From: JACDAS01 sp046262415
GTDB taxonomy: Bacteria; Actinomycetota; Thermoleophilia; Gaiellales; Gaiellaceae
Assembly: GCA_046262415.1 (NCBI GenBank)
Contig: JBHEMU010000084.1
Location: forward strand, 1 to 5,052
Direction of reading: 5' to 3'
Length of the DNA: 5,052 nt
Below the pieces are notes generated by a model. The model had not been told where the DNA came from. It did not search any database and was given only the letters and a program-made list of their open reading frames with translations. The translations under genes and the position numbers were made by a program. Below, one piece after another: positions 1 through 5,052 of this stretch. Every line of letters begins with the position of its first letter. The first letter of the stretch is position 1.

Positions 1-2495
1 ACGTAGAGGTTGTCGACGAGACCCGGACCGTCGCCCTCGAGCGCCGCCGGCGTCCGGTCGAACCACCGCTCCCAGACGTGTTCGGCGCGCGTCGTCGGAG
101 CCGGCCGGCCGGCCACCCGCAGATCCTGGAGGGCGAGGACGAGTGACGCGGACGTCTCGTCCGCCGTCAGCGCGCGCACGGACGGTCGCTGGGGACGCCA
201 GCCGGCAAATCCGAGTCGTGACAGGGGGCCCCCCGCCGGCTCGGCTCCCCGGCGACGCGCCACGGCCTTGACCCGAGCTTCGACCGGCGTGCCGGCGCGG
301 TGGCGCGACGGACGGGTGCGGTTCGCCCCCCGTCGCACCCGCAGGGTCGTCCGGTCGACGATCTCCACGACCTTCAGCTTCTCGGCGTCGAGAGCCACGG
401 CGAACGGGGGACTCTGCGGCAGCGGCGGCATTGCCGAGCGCACGCGAATCGTCTCCAGCGTCCCCGGCCGCGGGGTGGTCAGAACCGGGCTGACGAGGCG
501 CGTCGAGCTTCCCCTCGACGACCACGAGCGATGCCGCGCTCCCTCCCACCGGCAGCCGTCGAGGGAACCGTCGCAGTACTCGGTGGCCGCCGGGCCTTCC
601 TCGATCTGGACGCCGTCGACGAAGAAGGTTTCCGGCCGGTCGGCAGAATCGTGTGCCCTCCGAATGTAGATCGCGGCGTTGATCGTCCTGCGGGCGGTGA
701 AGGTGAGGGTATGGCGGCGCCAGGAGGTCGACAGGACGATCGGGGGGCCGATCTTGAAGCTGGAAGGGCGCGACCATTCCGTCACCGTGATCGAGACGGA
801 CTCGGTCCCGGTCTGGCCGCGCAGGTACATCGAGACCGCGTACGGCTGACCCCGCACGATCGGAAAGAACCGGTACCAGGCTCCCTGGGGATCGGTGGTC
901 GGTCTCGCCTTCGCCACCCGCAGGGCGGCGCGCCCGTAGCGCGCGCCGCCGGAGGCGACGGAGATCACCGTACCCTGGCCGGTCCCCTGGTACGCCCGCC
1001 AGCCTCGCAGCCCGCGCTCGAAGCTCGGATTGCTGGCGAGGTTCACGAGGCGCCCGCGGGCGTAGGGCGCCGCGGTCGGCCCGCGCGGCCGATTCACTAC
1101 GGGCTCGACGGTGAACGAGAGAGGCACCTCGCCTGACCCCCGCGGAATCCTCAGGCCAACGGGCACCGCAGCGCCAGTCGGCACAGTCCGGCTCAGGAGG
1201 CGGCGGGATCCCGAGTCGCTCGGCTCGCCGAGCCTCACGGTCAGGCGCCTCGGGACGAGAGCGCTCGTTGCCGTCGCCCGCAGCCGGAGCGGCGGCCGCG
1301 GGCGCTCGAGGCCGCCGGCGACGGCGAGGCCCCGGCGGGTGATCGAGATCCGGTCGTAGCCGACTCGCCAGCTGTTCGGCACCCGCACCGGGGGCACCCA
1401 GGTCTCCGGGTCGACCTCGTCGTAGGCCGAGCCCGCCGTGGCCGGACCGGCTCCGAGGGGGCGGAAATCGGCGAGATACTCCTGCCAGAGGACCATCCGC
1501 GCCTTGGCGGCGGGGACGACGTCGCCGCCGAGGCCTCCCCAGGCGACCCCTGCGGCCGTCGCGGCTGCCAGCACCGCGGTCACGGCCACCAGCGGGAGCG
1601 CGATCCGGCGACGAAGGGCGACCGCGATCGCGACCAGCCCGAAGACGAGGCCGATCGCAGCCGTGCGGTCGACAGAGAGCACGATTCCGGTGCCCGCGAC
1701 CGGGAGGAGCCACAGGGTCGCGATCGCCAGGCGCCGGTCGCGGCCGCCGGCCAGGGCGAGGCCGGTCCAGGCGCAGACGGCGATCGCCAGCAGGTACGAG
1801 AACGGGGCGGGCGACGTGGAGCCCCCGAAGGCCCGCACCGTTCCCCCTTCCTCGACCTCGCGAACGCGCTCGCCGTAGGGGAGACCGAGCTCGAGCAGAC
1901 CGGACACGCCGAGCGAGCGCTGCCAGATCGCGAGCACCAGTCCGGCCACCGCCGCCGCGACGAGGCCGCGGTAGAGCGCTCTCCACTCGTCAGGCCCGGG
2001 ACGGAGGCGAAAGACGGCCCAGCCGGCGAAGACCGAGGAGAGCAGCACCTTCGCACCCCAGCCGACCGCGCTCGCCGAGGTTCCCGTCAGCAGGTACGCC
2101 CCGAACACGAGGAGCACCCCGGCGCCGATCGCGAACTCGCGGCGCGACGGGCGGCGGACGACGAGGCTCCGTGCGACGAGCACGATCGTGAAGACCTCGT
2201 TCCAGTACGGGGCGACGCCGCCCGCGAAATCGAGCATGAAGCCGCCGAAGGCGCCCAGGACGATCGCGACCGGCAGGCCGTAGCGAAGGGGAACGGCCGC
2301 GGCGGCGGCTCCGGTCAGGAGCAGGGCGACGGCGAGCACCGGCCGCTCGCCGGTTCCTCCGCGGGCGACGGCGAGCGCCCCCAGACCGAGCAGCGTGCCC
2401 GGCAGCACGAGGGCGGACGCGGACCTGACGCGCTCGTGCCGCCAGGGCCTCCAGACGCGTGGGCTCGCCGGCGCGCCGGTTGTCTCGACCGTCAC
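1..2495 (-). CDS. O-antigen ligase/polymerase-like membrane protein with large CBM-like insert, 3' partial
   Basis: Reading from the GTG at 2495, I find no stop in 831 codons, so the gene leaves the window. A basic N-terminus (RVWRPWRHERVR) leads into about ten hydrophobic segments, near residues 27-45, 52-70, 73-90, 121-138, 145-162, 176-192, 231-250, 256-274, 279-296 and 299-319. RAFGGSTSPAPFSYLLA (221-237) and LSVDRTAAIGLVFG (273-286) match the R-x-x-G-x-x-x-x-P and T-x-S-R-type signatures of Wzy/WaaL proteins. RMVLWQEYLADFRPLGAGPA (333-352) is the standard entry to the large outer loop, and GLVDNLYV (825-832) is the usual loop exit. Family members are generally 400-500 residues; this one has ~440 extra residues between those two marks, with beta-rich modules described separately. 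The Asp before the Asn in DNLYV replaces the His expected in true WaaL ligases. It should act on the outer face of the cytoplasmic membrane, polymerising or transferring glycan. It may be a polymerase, a ligase, or a protein-glycosylating relative. Confidence 0.82.
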   Translation of the reverse strand, partial: MTVETTGAPASPRVWRPWRHERVRSASALVLPGTLLGLGALAVARGGTGERPVLAVALLLTGAAAAAVPLRYGLPVAIVLGAFGGFMLDFAGGVAPYWNEVFTIVLVARSLVVRRPSRREFAIGAGVLLVFGAYLLTGTSASAVGWGAKVLLSSVFAGWAVFRLRPGPDEWRALYRGLVAAAVAGLVLAIWQRSLGVSGLLELGLPYGERVREVEEGGTVRAFGGSTSPAPFSYLLAIAVCAWTGLALAGGRDRRLAIATLWLLPVAGTGIVLSVDRTAAIGLVFGLVAIAVALRRRIALPLVAVTAVLAAATAAGVAWGGLGGDVVPAAKARMVLWQEYLADFRPLGAGPATAGSAYDEVDPETWVPPVRVPNSWRVGYDRISITRRGLAVAGGLERPRPPLRLRATATSALVPRRLTVRLGEPSDSGSRRLLSRTVPTGAAVPVGLRIPRGSGEVPLSFTVEPVVNRPRGPTAAPYARGRLVNLASNPSFERGLRGWRAYQGTGQGTVISVASGGARYGRAALRVAKARPTTDPQGAWYRFFPIVRGQPYAVSMYLRGQTGTESVSITVTEWSRPSSFKIGPPIVLSTSWRRHTLTFTARRTINAAIYIRRAHDSADRPETFFVDGVQIEEGPAATEYCDGSLDGCRWEGARHRSWSSRGSSTRLVSPVLTTPRPGTLETIRVRSAMPPLPQSPPFAVALDAEKLKVVEIVDRTTLRVRRGANRTRPSRHRAGTPVEARVKAVARRRGAEPAGGPLSRLGFAGWRPQRPSVRALTADETSASLVLALQDLRVAGRPAPTTRAEHVWERWFDRTPAALEGDGPGLVDNLY
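261..503 (-). other. Third module of insert: TRGVNGT-like small beta domain
   Basis: Residues ~665-745 of the ligase-like protein. The pattern PPFAVALDAEKLKVVEIVDR followed by TTLRVRRGANRTRPSRHRAG matches, by recall, a small repeat-like beta module in phage tail/fibre and secreted structural proteins whose core reads roughly F-x-I-x-x-D-x-E-x-x-x-V-x-x-V-x-G-x-T-L-x-V-x-RG-x-N-x-T-x-x-x-x-H-x-x-G. Here the spacing is kept, with RRGANRT in place of TRGVNGT and RHRAGTPV at the end. The role is unknown; a spacer or adhesion element is possible. Confidence 0.45.
546..1049 (-). other. Second module of insert: carbohydrate-binding-module-like jelly roll
   Basis: Residues ~483-650 of the ligase-like protein. 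It opens with LVNLASNPSFERGLRGWRAY, the N-x-x-x-NPSFE-x-G-x-x-GW start typical of CBM4/9-type jelly rolls. It continues with YGRAALRVA, a central GQPYAVSMYLRG strand (the usual G-x-x-Y-x-x-S-x-Y-x-x-G), STSWRRHTLTFTA (the W-x-R-x-x-x-x-x-T strand) and FFVDGVQIEEGPAATEY, the standard closing D-x-x-Q-x-E-x-G. The tail holds C641 and C648 (TEYCDGSLDGCRWEG), a common end of such domains in secreted proteins; the pair could form a disulfide outside the cell. Glycan binding is inferred from family resemblance only. Confidence 0.68.
924..950. repeat. Perfect 10-bp inverted repeat inside the CBM-like coding sequence
   Basis: GGCGGCGCGC at 924-933 is the exact reverse complement of GCGCGCCGCC at 941-950, with a 7-base loop. 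On the minus strand it encodes GGARYGRAA (residues ~516-524) in the jelly-roll module. The all-GC 10-bp stem would be very stable in mRNA. It may simply reflect Gly/Ala/Arg codons in a high-GC gene. Confidence 0.6.
1086..1379 (-). other. First module of insert: beta-sandwich-like stretch
   Basis: Residues ~373-470 of the ligase-like protein. The stretch starts with NSWRVGYDRISITRRGLAVA and continues with alternating hydrophobic strands (LRLRATATSAL, RRLTVRLGE, AAVPVGLRIP, VPLSFTVEPVV). The order strand, strand with 'RRLTVRLG', a 'TVPTG' turn, a 'P-x-G-x-G-x-VPLSFTVEP' ending resembles small Ig-like sandwich domains found in extracytoplasmic parts of membrane glycosyltransferases. This is a fold-level impression from strand pattern, not a recognised family. 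Confidence 0.4.
2492..2495 (-). promoter_or_regulatory. GTGA stop/start overlap, translational coupling
   Basis: The GTG start at 2495-2493 and the glycosyltransferase stop TGA at 2494-2492 share the sequence GTGA. The 25 bases before the GTG (2496-2520) are pyrimidine-rich on the minus strand and contain no Shine-Dalgarno-like run. Initiation of the downstream membrane protein therefore probably depends on ribosomes finishing the glycosyltransferase. I found no ATG, GTG or TTG in that frame over the preceding ~90 bases, which favours this GTG. Confidence 0.6.
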
Positions 2496-3760
2496 CCGGG
2501 AGAGGATACGGAGGGGTCGGGGCGCGACGACTGAGAAGGTCGCCTCCGCACCCAGCCGCGAGCGCGCTTCCCGCCTCGCACCCGCTCGAGGACGCGAGCG
2601 TAGCGCCGTGCGCTCACCTCCCACCGATACTCCGAATATCTCGCGAGGGCTGCCCGAGCACGCGTGCGGGCCGCCTGCGGATCGCGAGCGACATCGAGCA
2701 ATGCTTCGGCAAGCGCGCTCTGGTCGCCGGCCGTGAAGTACCGCACCTCGTCAGAGGAGAAATGCTCTCGAAGAGTGGGTAGGTCGGCGGCCACGACGGG
2801 GATACCGAGGGCCACGCACTCGAGGAGCTTGCTGGAGAGAGCGAAGCGGTTGATCTGCCAGGGAAGGTTCGGGACGACGCCGACCGACGCTCCCTGAATG
2901 CGTTCAAGCACCTCGACCTGCGGGAGGAAGGAGGAAACCAGGCTGACATGTGACTCGAAGCCCAGTTCCGTGGTCGCCTGTGCGATCCGTGCCGCTGCAT
3001 CGCCCTGCCCGAAGATCTCCAGGCAAAGGCCAGGGACCTCCGCTCGTAGCTCGCTGGCAGCGCGAACCAGGAGTTCCACGCCATAGTGCGGCGTCAGGCT
3101 CCCGTGGTAGACGATGCGGAACCCGGAGCCCGGCCCCTCCGGCGGCGGGGCCGTCGACGGAAGCAGCGCCTCGTCCACCGAGTTCATCACGACCGTGATC
3201 TTCGACGGGTTCACACCGCGCCGCTCGAGCTCGCGTCGATACGGCGCGTGCACGGTTATCACCGCGTTCGAGAGATGAGCGGCCAGGCGCTCGACCTCGT
3301 TCAGAGCGCGCGCGAACAGCGAGGGAAAGGGCATGTTCCCGAACCGCATACTGAACATGTCCGACGAGAGATCGTGGATGTCGAAGACGACGCCGGAGCC
3401 GGCGAGCTTGGGGAGCAGAGCCGCCGCCATGAGGAAGTCGGGGGGATTGTGGACCTGGACGACGTCGTACCGGCGGCGGGAGTGCAGGAGCGCCGCGCGG
3501 ACGCTCGCCAGGAACGTGAACAGGATGTACTCGCCGACCACGGGGCCCAGGCGGAGCCTCGAGAACGAGGGGACCGGGAGCCGCACGACGCGGCTGCCCT
3601 CGACGACATCGGTCCTGGGCTGCCCGGGACCTCGGAGCGCGATGACGTCGACCTCGAAACCCTCGGCCTGCGCGACGCGCGCTTCGCGTGCAACCCGTGG
3701 ATCGACGGGATACGTCCCGTGGACGACCATGAGGAGTGTCTTTGCGTCCTGCTCGGGCAT
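2492..3760 (-). CDS. Glycosyltransferase, GT-B fold, family 4 (group 1) type
   Basis: A 422-residue cytoplasmic or membrane-associated glycosyltransferase, expected to move a sugar from a nucleotide-sugar donor to a lipid-linked or growing glycan acceptor. The N-terminal Rossmann-like half starts at residue 8 (LLMVVHGTYPVDPRVAREA), the usual first strand and the PVDPR-x-x-RE loop of this group. DVVQVHNPPDFL at 99-110 and VVFDIHDLSSDMF at 124-136 are the conserved VHN-x-PDFL and DIHD signatures. The donor-binding C-terminal half starts near 214 with FRIVYHGSLTPHYGVELLV, followed by LEIFGQGD (248-254), HVSLVSSFLP, and SSKLLECVALGIPVVA at 309-324, the Lys-x-x-Glu-Ala/Gly-x-PVV donor site. In this group the first Glu of the classical E-x7-E pair is often absent; the equivalent position is Phe306. 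The last ~25 residues are basic, Ser/Pro-rich and unlike the fold. The stop overlaps the start of the next gene by four bases. Sugar specificity is unknown. Confidence 0.9.
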   Translation of the reverse strand: MPEQDAKTLLMVVHGTYPVDPRVAREARVAQAEGFEVDVIALRGPGQPRTDVVEGSRVVRLPVPSFSRLRLGPVVGEYILFTFLASVRAALLHSRRRYDVVQVHNPPDFLMAAALLPKLAGSGVVFDIHDLSSDMFSMRFGNMPFPSLFARALNEVERLAAHLSNAVITVHAPYRRELERRGVNPSKITVVMNSVDEALLPSTAPPPEGPGSGFRIVYHGSLTPHYGVELLVRAASELRAEVPGLCLEIFGQGDAAARIAQATTELGFESHVSLVSSFLPQVEVLERIQGASVGVVPNLPWQINRFALSSKLLECVALGIPVVAADLPTLREHFSSDEVRYFTAGDQSALAEALLDVARDPQAARTRARAALARYSEYRWEVSARRYARVLERVRGGKRARGWVRRRPSQSSRPDPSVSSPG

Positions 3761-3909
3761 CCGGGGAGACCTCGTGACCGACGACCTGGCGGTGCGGAAC
3801 CTACTTGGCAGGATGGGCCGCCCGGCCGGCAGTGCGCGAGCGGCGCCTGCTCCGCGGCCGAGCTCCCGTCGGCCTGCTCCGAACGGCCCGACCGGGATTC
3901 CCCGGCGAC
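3761..3909 (-). other. Gap or unconserved N-terminal extension before the glycosyltransferase
   Basis: This 149-base stretch has no stop in the glycosyltransferase frame. It would encode a 51-residue Arg/Gly/Pro/Ala-rich leader if translation began at the ATG at 3913, which overlaps the methyltransferase stop as ATGA. The peptide has no hydrophobic core, no recognisable motif and no ribosome binding site before its ATG, so I treat the stretch as non-coding leader. A short GC hairpin (5-bp stem, arms 3892-3896 and 3901-3905, 4-base loop) lies just after the methyltransferase stop but has no T-tract. Confidence 0.5.
3770..3773 (-). promoter_or_regulatory. Ribosome binding site (GAGG) of the glycosyltransferase
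   Basis: The minus strand reads CGAGGTCTCCCCGG before the ATG at 3760, placing GAGG 9 bases from the start codon. It supports starting at MPEQDAKTLLMVVHG and not 51 codons earlier, where the ATG at 3913 has no purine-rich site upstream. The first strand of the GT-B fold (TLLMVVHGTYPVDPR) starts within ten residues of this Met, as is normal for the family. Confidence 0.6.
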
Positions 3910-4602
3910 TCATGCGGACGCGTCACGCGGCCGTGCCTCCGCCACCCACTCCCCCGGTCTCCATCGAACGCGGTCCGCGGCGCGGACCGCTCTGTCGAAG
4001 AGACAGTAGGAACGGTCGGCGAGCGCACTGAAGAACATAAGGCCCGAGTTCGCCTCGCGCCGGATCTCCCGCGTCGCGAACCCGGTGTGGTGGAGAAGGT
4101 TGGCGAGTGTGCGCGGCGTCCATGCGTAGAGGTGGTTGTTGACGTCCGGCTCGTAGTCCTGGACCCTCCGAGTAGGTTCTTCGGGCACGATCAGGTACAG
4201 CCATCCCTGCGGCTCGAGGAGCGCACGGAGGCGCCTCAGATTCTCGGCCGGGTGTTCGAGATGCTCGAGGTTGTGTCGCGAGATGACCGCATCGAAGCCC
4301 CCGAGCGGGACGTCGTCGAACTCCGCGACCGTGCTGATGCCCTTGGCCGCACAGAACTCGCGCGCATACTCGCTGATCTCGTAGCCGACCTTGGTTCCCG
4401 CAGGTAGGCCGTAGAGGTTCTGGCCGAGGCCGCACCCGTACTCGAAGACCGCGTCCTGCGGGCCGATCCGCGGGAAGTACCGTTGACGGTTGAGACGGGA
4501 GAAGCGCTCGTAGATCCTCGGGTCGTGCAGGTACGCGTGGACGCTCCGGTGATACGCCTCGTCGTACGCCAGCCGAGGGGGCGGAGCCTCTCGCGGCTGC
4601 AT
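3910..4602 (-). CDS. Class I SAM-dependent methyltransferase
   Basis: A 230-residue cytoplasmic methyltransferase of the Methyltransf_23/11 type. Residues 10-45 (YDEAYHRSVHAYLHDPRIYERF region) form the helical lead-in common in sugar or lipid methyltransferases of polysaccharide loci. Residues 51-60, AVFEYGCGLG, are motif I (E-x-G-x-G-x-G) that binds S-adenosylmethionine. E75 in VGYEIS is the likely acidic residue contacting the ribose. FDAVISRHNLEHLEHP at 103-118 is the motif II region with the common LEH-x-x-HP signature. PQGWLYLIVPEE at 131-142 matches the later strand, where these proteins usually read G-G-x-L-x-x-x-x-P. Length is normal for the family. The ATG at 4602 was chosen for its AGGA site and because family similarity begins just after it. 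The stop (3912-3910) touches an in-frame ATG of the next frame, but I place the glycosyltransferase start 150 bases downstream. Context suggests it methylates a sugar or a glycan end; the acceptor cannot be read from the sequence. No residue looks missing. Confidence 0.88.
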   Translation of the reverse strand: MQPREAPPPRLAYDEAYHRSVHAYLHDPRIYERFSRLNRQRYFPRIGPQDAVFEYGCGLGQNLYGLPAGTKVGYEISEYAREFCAAKGISTVAEFDDVPLGGFDAVISRHNLEHLEHPAENLRRLRALLEPQGWLYLIVPEEPTRRVQDYEPDVNNHLYAWTPRTLANLLHHTGFATREIRREANSGLMFFSALADRSYCLFDRAVRAADRVRWRPGEWVAEARPRDASA

Positions 4603-4673
4603 CGTGCTCGATCCTACGGCGTCGGATGCAGGCGGATCAGCCCGCGGATCGCGTTCGGAAGCAGGATCGCGGA
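4603..4673 (-). other. Intergenic gap with three GCGGATC heptamers
   Basis: These 71 bases separate the membrane-protein stop from the methyltransferase start. The gap holds the methyltransferase ribosome binding site. It also contains the plus-strand heptamer GCGGATC at 4632-4638 and 4644-4650, with a third copy at 4669-4675 running into the upstream stop codon; a related CAGGATC lies at 4662-4668. I see no convincing -35/-10 pair and no stem followed by a T-tract, so read-through from the upstream gene is the simplest reading. Confidence 0.5.
4612..4615 (-). promoter_or_regulatory. Ribosome binding site (AGGA) of the methyltransferase
   Basis: The minus-strand sequence reads TAGGATCGAGCACG directly before the ATG at 4602. 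AGGA sits 9 bases from the start codon, an acceptable Shine-Dalgarno spacing. It decides the start: the frame is open up to an ATG at 4926, but those extra 108 residues overlap the upstream gene antisense to no family pattern, are rich in Arg, Ala and Pro, and precede recognisable methyltransferase sequence. Confidence 0.6.
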
Positions 4674-5052
4674 TCACGTCGCCGACTCGATGGGTCTCGT
4701 CCGGCCGCGAGAGCCGGCACCCGGGTTCCCGTGCGCTCGCTTCCGGGCCAGGAAGTGAACCAGCACCAGCGCGGCGAGCAGGTCGGTCGGCGCCTCCTCC
4801 CAGGCGGTGACGCCCAGGCACGCGATCGCGACGAACGTCCCGACGAGGGCGGCGGCGAGATGCCGTGCGTCGTTCCCGAGCGGCTGCCTGAGGGGCGACA
4901 GCAGCAACGCCAGGAAGCCTGCGCACAGAACCGCGCCGAACACTCCGTACTCGAAGACCCAGGTCACGTATTGATTGTCCACGACCCCCGGTGGCGTGAA
5001 CCGGTCGAGTCGGTTCTCGTAGGCTCGCTCCGCCGCCGTGCTCACCGGCGGG
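4674..5052 (-). CDS. O-antigen ligase/polymerase-like membrane protein, C-terminal fragment
   Basis: Only the last ~125 residues are in the window. The frame stays open to the edge (two Pro codons precede the GTG at 5045), so that GTG is very probably an internal Val and not the start. The fragment opens with a short polar stretch (AERAYENRLDRF), then PPGVVDNQYVTWVFEYGVFG. That is the typical Wzy/WaaL-family return from the large extracytoplasmic loop into the membrane (DN-x-Y...E-x-G). Three hydrophobic segments follow, at about fragment residues 30-48, 62-82 and 86-101 counting from the GTG codon, then a basic polar tail (KRAHGNPGAGSRGRTRP), consistent with a cytoplasmic C-terminus. Family members polymerise or transfer lipid-linked glycans on the outer face of the cytoplasmic membrane. 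The His usually found just before the Asn in WaaL-type ligases is Asp here, so a polymerase-like role is as likely as ligation. It lies 71 bases upstream of the methyltransferase on the same strand. Family assignment is fairly secure; exact reaction unknown. Confidence 0.78.
   Translation of the reverse strand, partial: PPVSTAAERAYENRLDRFTPPGVVDNQYVTWVFEYGVFGAVLCAGFLALLLSPLRQPLGNDARHLAAALVGTFVAIACLGVTAWEEAPTDLLAALVLVHFLARKRAHGNPGAGSRGRTRPIESAT

Noticed and set aside
101..114. CCGGCCGGCCGGCC tandem tetranucleotide palindrome
   Set aside because: It codes for ordinary Ala/Gly/Arg/Pro residues in the ligase-like gene; short CCGG runs are common in DNA of this composition.
300..1136. Plus-strand open frame (278 codons) opposite the ligase-like insert
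   Set aside because: The product is Arg/Gly/Pro-rich without recognisable domains, and the opposite strand has a coherent jelly-roll signature; it is a GC-driven shadow.
1580..2056. Minus-strand frame starting MRRCCSPRSSPAG
   Set aside because: It is a shifted reading of the ligase-like gene's membrane domain; the correct frame gives hydrophobic helices and family motifs, this one gives Arg/Ser/Pro-rich sequence.
3892..3905. Hairpin after the methyltransferase stop as a terminator
   Set aside because: The stem is only 5 bp with a 4-base loop and no T-tract follows on the minus strand; the next gene on the same strand is close.
3086..4009. Long plus-strand open frame (307 codons) opposite the glycosyltransferase and methyltransferase
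   Set aside because: Its product is charged, low-complexity and shows no family motif, while the minus strand here encodes clear glycosyltransferase signatures. Long antisense frames are expected at this GC content.
4603..4926. 108-residue N-terminal extension of the methyltransferase
   Set aside because: It overlaps the coding end of the upstream membrane protein, is Arg/Ala-rich, and the ATG at 4602 has its own ribosome binding site next to the family's usual N-terminus.
1..5052. Possibility that the two window ends join (circular or one split gene)
   Set aside because: The left edge reads VDNLYV and the right edge contains VDNQYV with different flanking residues, so the two ends are different genes, not the same one.

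Overview
The window is GC-rich DNA (roughly 70% by eye) in which all supported genes lie on the minus strand, packed like an operon. They look like part of a cell-surface polysaccharide locus. Read in the direction of transcription (high to low coordinates) the layout is: (1) the C-terminal end of a polytopic O-antigen ligase/polymerase-like protein entering from the right edge (5052-4674); (2) a class I SAM-dependent methyltransferase (4602-3910); (3) a GT-B/GT4-type glycosyltransferase (3760-2492); (4) a very large O-antigen ligase/polymerase-like protein (2495 to beyond position 1) that leaves through the left edge with no stop codon. Gene 4 is easy to miss because it is open to the window edge.

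Gene 4 is the notable object. Its first ~320 residues are an ordinary multi-pass Wzy/WaaL-like membrane domain. It carries the usual R-x(4)-W and PLGAGP approach to the large extracytoplasmic loop and resumes family sequence at VDNLYV near the window edge. Between those two points sit about 440 extra residues with no hydrophobic segments. They look like three consecutive beta-rich modules: a beta-sandwich-like stretch, a carbohydrate-binding-module-like jelly roll (NLASNPSFE... VDGVQIEEG...TEYCDGS..GCRWEG), and a segment resembling small beta modules that end in a TRGVNGT-type motif. This suggests a membrane polysaccharide polymerase/ligase with a built-in glycan- or surface-binding insert.

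The two ligase-like proteins look paralogous over the short stretch that can be compared (AE...DR...PG-x-VDN-x-YV). They bracket the methyltransferase and glycosyltransferase. A plausible joint role is assembly of an extracellular glycan: the glycosyltransferase adds a sugar on the cytoplasmic face, the methyltransferase modifies a sugar or chain end, and the membrane proteins polymerise or transfer the product outside. The specific sugars cannot be read from the sequence.

Organism: high GC, GTG starts, strong use of CTC/GAG/ATC codons and short coupled overlaps fit a high-GC bacterium. An actinobacterial lineage such as Thermoleophilia is my guess, but no taxonomic marker is present. Only two gaps exist (4603-4673 and 3761-3909), both under 150 bases. 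I see no RNA gene, mobile element, CRISPR array, origin or convincing terminator.
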